Source: Ruegeria pomeroyi (GTDB taxonomy: Bacteria > Pseudomonadota > Alphaproteobacteria > Rhodobacterales > Rhodobacteraceae). Taken from it: DNA of 64,000 nt. Below the pieces are notes generated by a model. That model saw only the letters and a list, made by a program, of their open reading frames with translations, was not told where the DNA came from and did no database searches. Where the stretch lies: NCBI RefSeq assembly GCF_021405525.1, contig NZ_JAGQAG010000001.1:2480001-2544000 (forward strand), read 5' to 3'. The position numbers were made by a program, and so were the translations under genes. Shown piece after piece: positions 59,003 through 64,000 of this stretch (positions are counted from its first letter, which is position 1; every line of letters starts with the position of its first letter).

Positions 59003-60331
59003 ATGACCATTGATCTGGCCAAATTCGCCAAGGACAAAGGCGTCAAGTATTTCATGATCTCCTTCACCGACCTGTTCGGCGGTCAGCGGGCCAAGCTGGT
59101 ACCCGCCCAGGCCATCGCCGACATGCAAGAGGACGGCGCGGGATTTGCGGGCTTTGCCACCTGGCTGGACATGACGCCGGCGCATCCCGACATGCTGGCG
59201 GTGCCCGATCCGTCCTCGGTGATCCAGCTGCCCTGGAAACCCGAGGTCGCCTGGGTCGCCAGCAATTGCGTGATGGAGGGCGCCGACGTCGCCCAGGCCC
59301 CGCGCAACGTGCTGCGCCGCCTGATTGCCGAAGCCGCGGACGAGGGCATGCATGTCAAGACCGGTATCGAGGCCGAGTTCTTTCTGCTGACCCCCGAGGG
59401 CGACCAGATCAGCGACCCGTTCGATACCGCCGCCAAACCCTGTTACGACCAGCAGGCGGTGATGCGCCGCTATGACGTGGTGCGCGAGATCTGCGACTAT
59501 ATGCTGGAACTGGGCTGGGGTCCCTATCAGAACGACCACGAGGACGCCAACGGCCAGTTCGAGATGAACTGGGAATTCGACGACGCCCTGTCGACAGCCG
59601 ACAAGCACAGTTTCTTCAAGTTCATGACCAAGTCGGTGGCCGAGAAACACGGGTTCCGCGCCACCTTCATGCCCAAGCCGATCGAGGGGCTGACCGGCAA
59701 TGGCTGCCACGCGCATATCTCGGTCTGGGATGCGCCGGGGGCGGCGTCAAAGGTCAATGTCTTTGCCGGTGACGGTGACGGCCCGACCGGCGAAGTGGGC
59801 CTGTCCGAGCGCGGCAAGCATTTCCTGGGCGGCATCATGAAACATGCCAGCGCATTGGCGGCGATCACCAACCCGACGGTGAACAGCTACAAGCGGATCA
59901 ACGCGCCGCGCACCATGTCTGGCGCGACCTGGGCGCCCAACACGGTGACATGGACCGGCAACAACCGCACCCATATGGTGCGCGTCCCCGGCCCCGGCCG
60001 GTTCGAACTGCGCCTGCCCGACGGCGCGGTGAACCCCTATCTGTTGCAGGCGGTGATCATCGCCGCCGGCCTCAGCGGCATCCGGTCAAAGGCCGATCCG
60101 GGCAAGCGCTGGGACATCGACATGTATGCCGAGGGCCACAAGGTGCGCGGCGCGCCGAAACTGCCGCTCAACATGCTGGACGCGATCCGCGAATTTGACC
60201 GCGACAAGGAGTTGAAGCAGAGCATGGGAGATGAGTTCTCGTCCTCTTACATCAAGATGAAGATGCAGGAATGGAATTCCTTCGTGACCCATTTCAGCCG
60301 CTGGGAAAAGGAAAACACCCTCGATATCTGA
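59003..60331 (+). CDS. gmaS: Gamma-glutamylmethylamide synthetase
   Basis: GmaS ligates methylamine to glutamate with ATP, the entry step of the N-methylglutamate pathway. This 442-residue protein is of the glutamine synthetase fold: N-terminal grasp region (VKYFMISFTDLFGGQRAKLVPAQA), ATP/metal site residues in GIEAEFFLLT and NGQFEMNWEF, HFxxG-type loop GNGCHAHISVWD, and NRTHMVRVPGPGRFELRLPDGAVNPYLLQA. The length and the signature MNW-region match the GMAS marker proteins of marine bacteria rather than GlnA. ATG at 59003 gives MTIDLAKF. It shares the + strand with mgsABC and ends in a strong terminator. Confidence 0.93.
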   Translation: MTIDLAKFAKDKGVKYFMISFTDLFGGQRAKLVPAQAIADMQEDGAGFAGFATWLDMTPAHPDMLAVPDPSSVIQLPWKPEVAWVASNCVMEGADVAQAPRNVLRRLIAEAADEGMHVKTGIEAEFFLLTPEGDQISDPFDTAAKPCYDQQAVMRRYDVVREICDYMLELGWGPYQNDHEDANGQFEMNWEFDDALSTADKHSFFKFMTKSVAEKHGFRATFMPKPIEGLTGNGCHAHISVWDAPGAASKVNVFAGDGDGPTGEVGLSERGKHFLGGIMKHASALAAITNPTVNSYKRINAPRTMSGATWAPNTVTWTGNNRTHMVRVPGPGRFELRLPDGAVNPYLLQAVIIAAGLSGIRSKADPGKRWDIDMYAEGHKVRGAPKLPLNMLDAIREFDRDKELKQSMGDEFSSSYIKMKMQEWNSFVTHFSRWEKENTLDI

Positions 60332-60355
60332 GCGATATCAAGGGTGCCTTGGGTG

Positions 60356-60385
60356 GGGCCGCTGCGCTTTCGCAGCGGCCCTTTT
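60356..60385 (+). terminator. Rho-independent terminator of the mgs-gmaS operon
   Basis: GGGCCGCTGCG and CGCAGCGGCCC form an 11-bp perfect stem with a CTTT loop, followed by TTTT. It lies 25 bp after the gmaS stop, between gmaS and the convergent glyA. Confidence 0.88.
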
Positions 60386-60395
60386 CTGTTCGGGG

Positions 60396-61691
60396 TCAAA
60401 GGTTTGGATAGATCGGGAATCTGGCGCAGAGGTCTGCGACCTGGGCCTTGACCTTGTCCTCGACGGCGCCGTTGGCGTCTTCGCCATTGGCGGCCAGGCC
60501 ATCGACCACCTCGATGATCCAGTCGGCGATCTGGCGGAATTCGGCCTCGCCGAAGCCGCGCGTGGTGCCCGCCGGGCTGCCCAGGCGGATGCCGCTGGTC
60601 ACTGTCGGCTTTTCCGGATCAAACGGCACGCCGTTCTTGTTGCAGGTGATATGCGCGCGGCCCAGAGCCTTTTCGGTGGCGTTGCCCTTGACCCCCTTGG
60701 GCCGCAGGTCGACCAGCACCACATGGGTGTCGGTGCCATGGGTCACCGTGTCCAGACCGCCCTTGATCAGCTGTTCGCTCAGGGCCTGGGCATTGGTGAT
60801 AACCTGTTGAATATACGACTTGAATTCAGGCCGCAGCGCCTCGCCAAAGGCCACCGCCTTGGCCGCGATCACATGCATCAGCGGGCCACCCTGGATGCCG
60901 GGGAAGATCGCCGAATTCACTTTCTTAGCAATATCTTCATCATTGGTCAGGATCATACCGCCACGGGGCCCGCGCAGGGTCTTGTGCGTGGTCGTGGTGG
61001 CCACATGCGCGTGCGGGAAGGGGCTGGGATGCTCGCCCGCCGCAACCAGACCGGCGAAATGCGCCATATCGACATGGAGGTAGGCCCCGACCATATCCGC
61101 AATCTCCCGCATCCGGGCAAAATCGATCTGGCGCGGAATGGCCGAGCCGCCGGCGATGATCAGCTTGGGCCGGTGTTCCTTGGCCAGCGCCTCGACCTGG
61201 TCGTAATCCAGCAGGTTGTCCTGTTGGCGCACGCCGTATTGCACCGCGTTGAACCATTTGCCCGACTGGTTGGGCGCGGCGCCATGGGTCAGGTGGCCGC
61301 CCGCGTCCAGGCTCATGCCCAGGATGGTGTCGCCCGGCTTGATCAGCGCCTGGAACACGCCCTGATTGGCCTGGCTGCCCGAATTGGGCTGCACATTGGC
61401 AAAGCCGCAGCCAAACAGCTGCTTGGCCCGCTCGATCGCCAGGTTTTCGGCGATGTCGACATATTGGCAGCCGCCGTAATAACGCCGGCCGGGATAGCCT
61501 TCGGCGTATTTGTTGGTCATCACCGAGCCCTGCGCCTGCATCACGGCGGCCGAAACGATGTTTTCGGACGCGATCAGCTCGATCTCGTCGCGCTGGCGCC
61601 CCAGCTCGGAGGTGATCGCCCCGAACAGCTCGGGATCACGCTCCGAAAGCGCCTCTGTGAAAAATCCGGGGTCCTGGTGGCTCGCGTTCAT
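60396..61691 (-). CDS. glyA: Serine hydroxymethyltransferase
   Basis: GlyA interconverts serine and glycine with methylene-tetrahydrofolate. The 431 residues carry [67 protein letters not shown] with the PLP Lys in [11 protein letters not shown], and a C-terminal [17 protein letters not shown]-type end. ATG at 61691 has AGGAG 8 bases upstream; an ATG ten codons earlier is less likely. It lies 26 bp behind ppc on the same strand and is convergent with gmaS, so it may process C1 units from methylamine. Confidence 0.95.
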   Translation of the reverse strand: MNASHQDPGFFTEALSERDPELFGAITSELGRQRDEIELIASENIVSAAVMQAQGSVMTNKYAEGYPGRRYYGGCQYVDIAENLAIERAKQLFGCGFANVQPNSGSQANQGVFQALIKPGDTILGMSLDAGGHLTHGAAPNQSGKWFNAVQYGVRQQDNLLDYDQVEALAKEHRPKLIIAGGSAIPRQIDFARMREIADMVGAYLHVDMAHFAGLVAAGEHPSPFPHAHVATTTTHKTLRGPRGGMILTNDEDIAKKVNSAIFPGIQGGPLMHVIAAKAVAFGEALRPEFKSYIQQVITNAQALSEQLIKGGLDTVTHGTDTHVVLVDLRPKGVKGNATEKALGRAHITCNKNGVPFDPEKPTVTSGIRLGSPAGTTRGFGEAEFRQIADWIIEVVDGLAANGEDANGAVEDKVKAQVADLCARFPIYPNL

Positions 61692-61717
61692 GACAGCTCC
61701 TGAAAATTGCGCGTGGG

Positions 61718-64000
<2,283 letters not shown>

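Noticed and set aside
61692-61717. Glycine riboswitch in front of glyA
   Set aside because: Only 26 bp separate ppc and glyA, far too short for a riboswitch, and no tandem aptamer-like structure is present.

Overview
The window is 64 kb of GC-rich chromosome from a marine alphaproteobacterium of the Roseobacter group (Rhodobacteraceae), most likely a Ruegeria close to R. pomeroyi. This rests on family content: a DddQ-type DMSP lyase that closely matches my memory of the 201-residue R. pomeroyi protein, the mgs/mgd/gmaS/dmm methylated-amine genes, the methanethiol oxidase operon, an RTX protein with a Hint domain, and a dispersed Rhodobacteraceae-type intergenic repeat. No database was consulted.

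Layout. (1) 0-6.5 kb is housekeeping: pirin, a divergent TetR regulator/lipoprotein pair with a 22-bp palindromic operator, hom, glpX, recJ and tRNA-Glu. (2) 6.5-9.6 kb, just downstream of the tRNA, is a more AT-rich decayed island: a HEPN-motif protein translationally coupled to a type I restriction specificity subunit, a probable 3' remnant of hsdM, and the N-terminal stub of a serine recombinase. (3) 9.6-14.1 kb holds a membrane protein, an RTX/Hint surface protein and a divergent membrane-bound LytTR regulator, with three inverted repeats between the last two. (4) 14.3-19.6 kb is an IclR-controlled methanethiol oxidase operon (mtoX, SCO, MauG-like) followed by glutathione-dependent formaldehyde dehydrogenase. 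(5) 19.6-27 kb carries a LuxR regulator, a four-gene polyamine-type ABC transporter, a YtcJ-like amidohydrolase and a LysR regulator. (6) 27.1-33.7 kb is a tight six-gene catabolic operon built around a non-pyrrolysine MttB-superfamily methyltransferase; I do not know its substrate. (7) 33.7-38 kb holds a class III cyclase and an operon of enolase-superfamily enzyme, DMSP lyase dddQ and GSA-type aminotransferase. (8) 38-64 kb is a methylated-amine and one-carbon supercluster: FAD/GcvT demethylase, RpiR regulator, Rieske oxygenase, mgdABCD, GlxA and XRE-cupin regulators, the dmm dimethylamine monooxygenase genes, an Amt transporter with a small membrane protein, mgsABC, gmaS, glyA and ppc.

How it fits together. 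Dimethylamine is oxidised by Dmm to monomethylamine. GmaS, MgsABC and MgdABCD then convert monomethylamine through gamma-glutamylmethylamide and N-methylglutamate to glutamate, ammonium and a C1 unit, and the GcvT-type domains, GlyA and Ppc are placed to handle that C1 unit. The mtoX block similarly degrades methanethiol to formaldehyde, sulfide and peroxide, with FrmA removing formaldehyde, and DddQ releases dimethyl sulfide from DMSP. The theme is turnover of algal methylated nitrogen and sulfur compounds. The least understood parts are the MttB-centred operon, the HEPN-HsdS pair and the Rieske plus FAD/GcvT unit.
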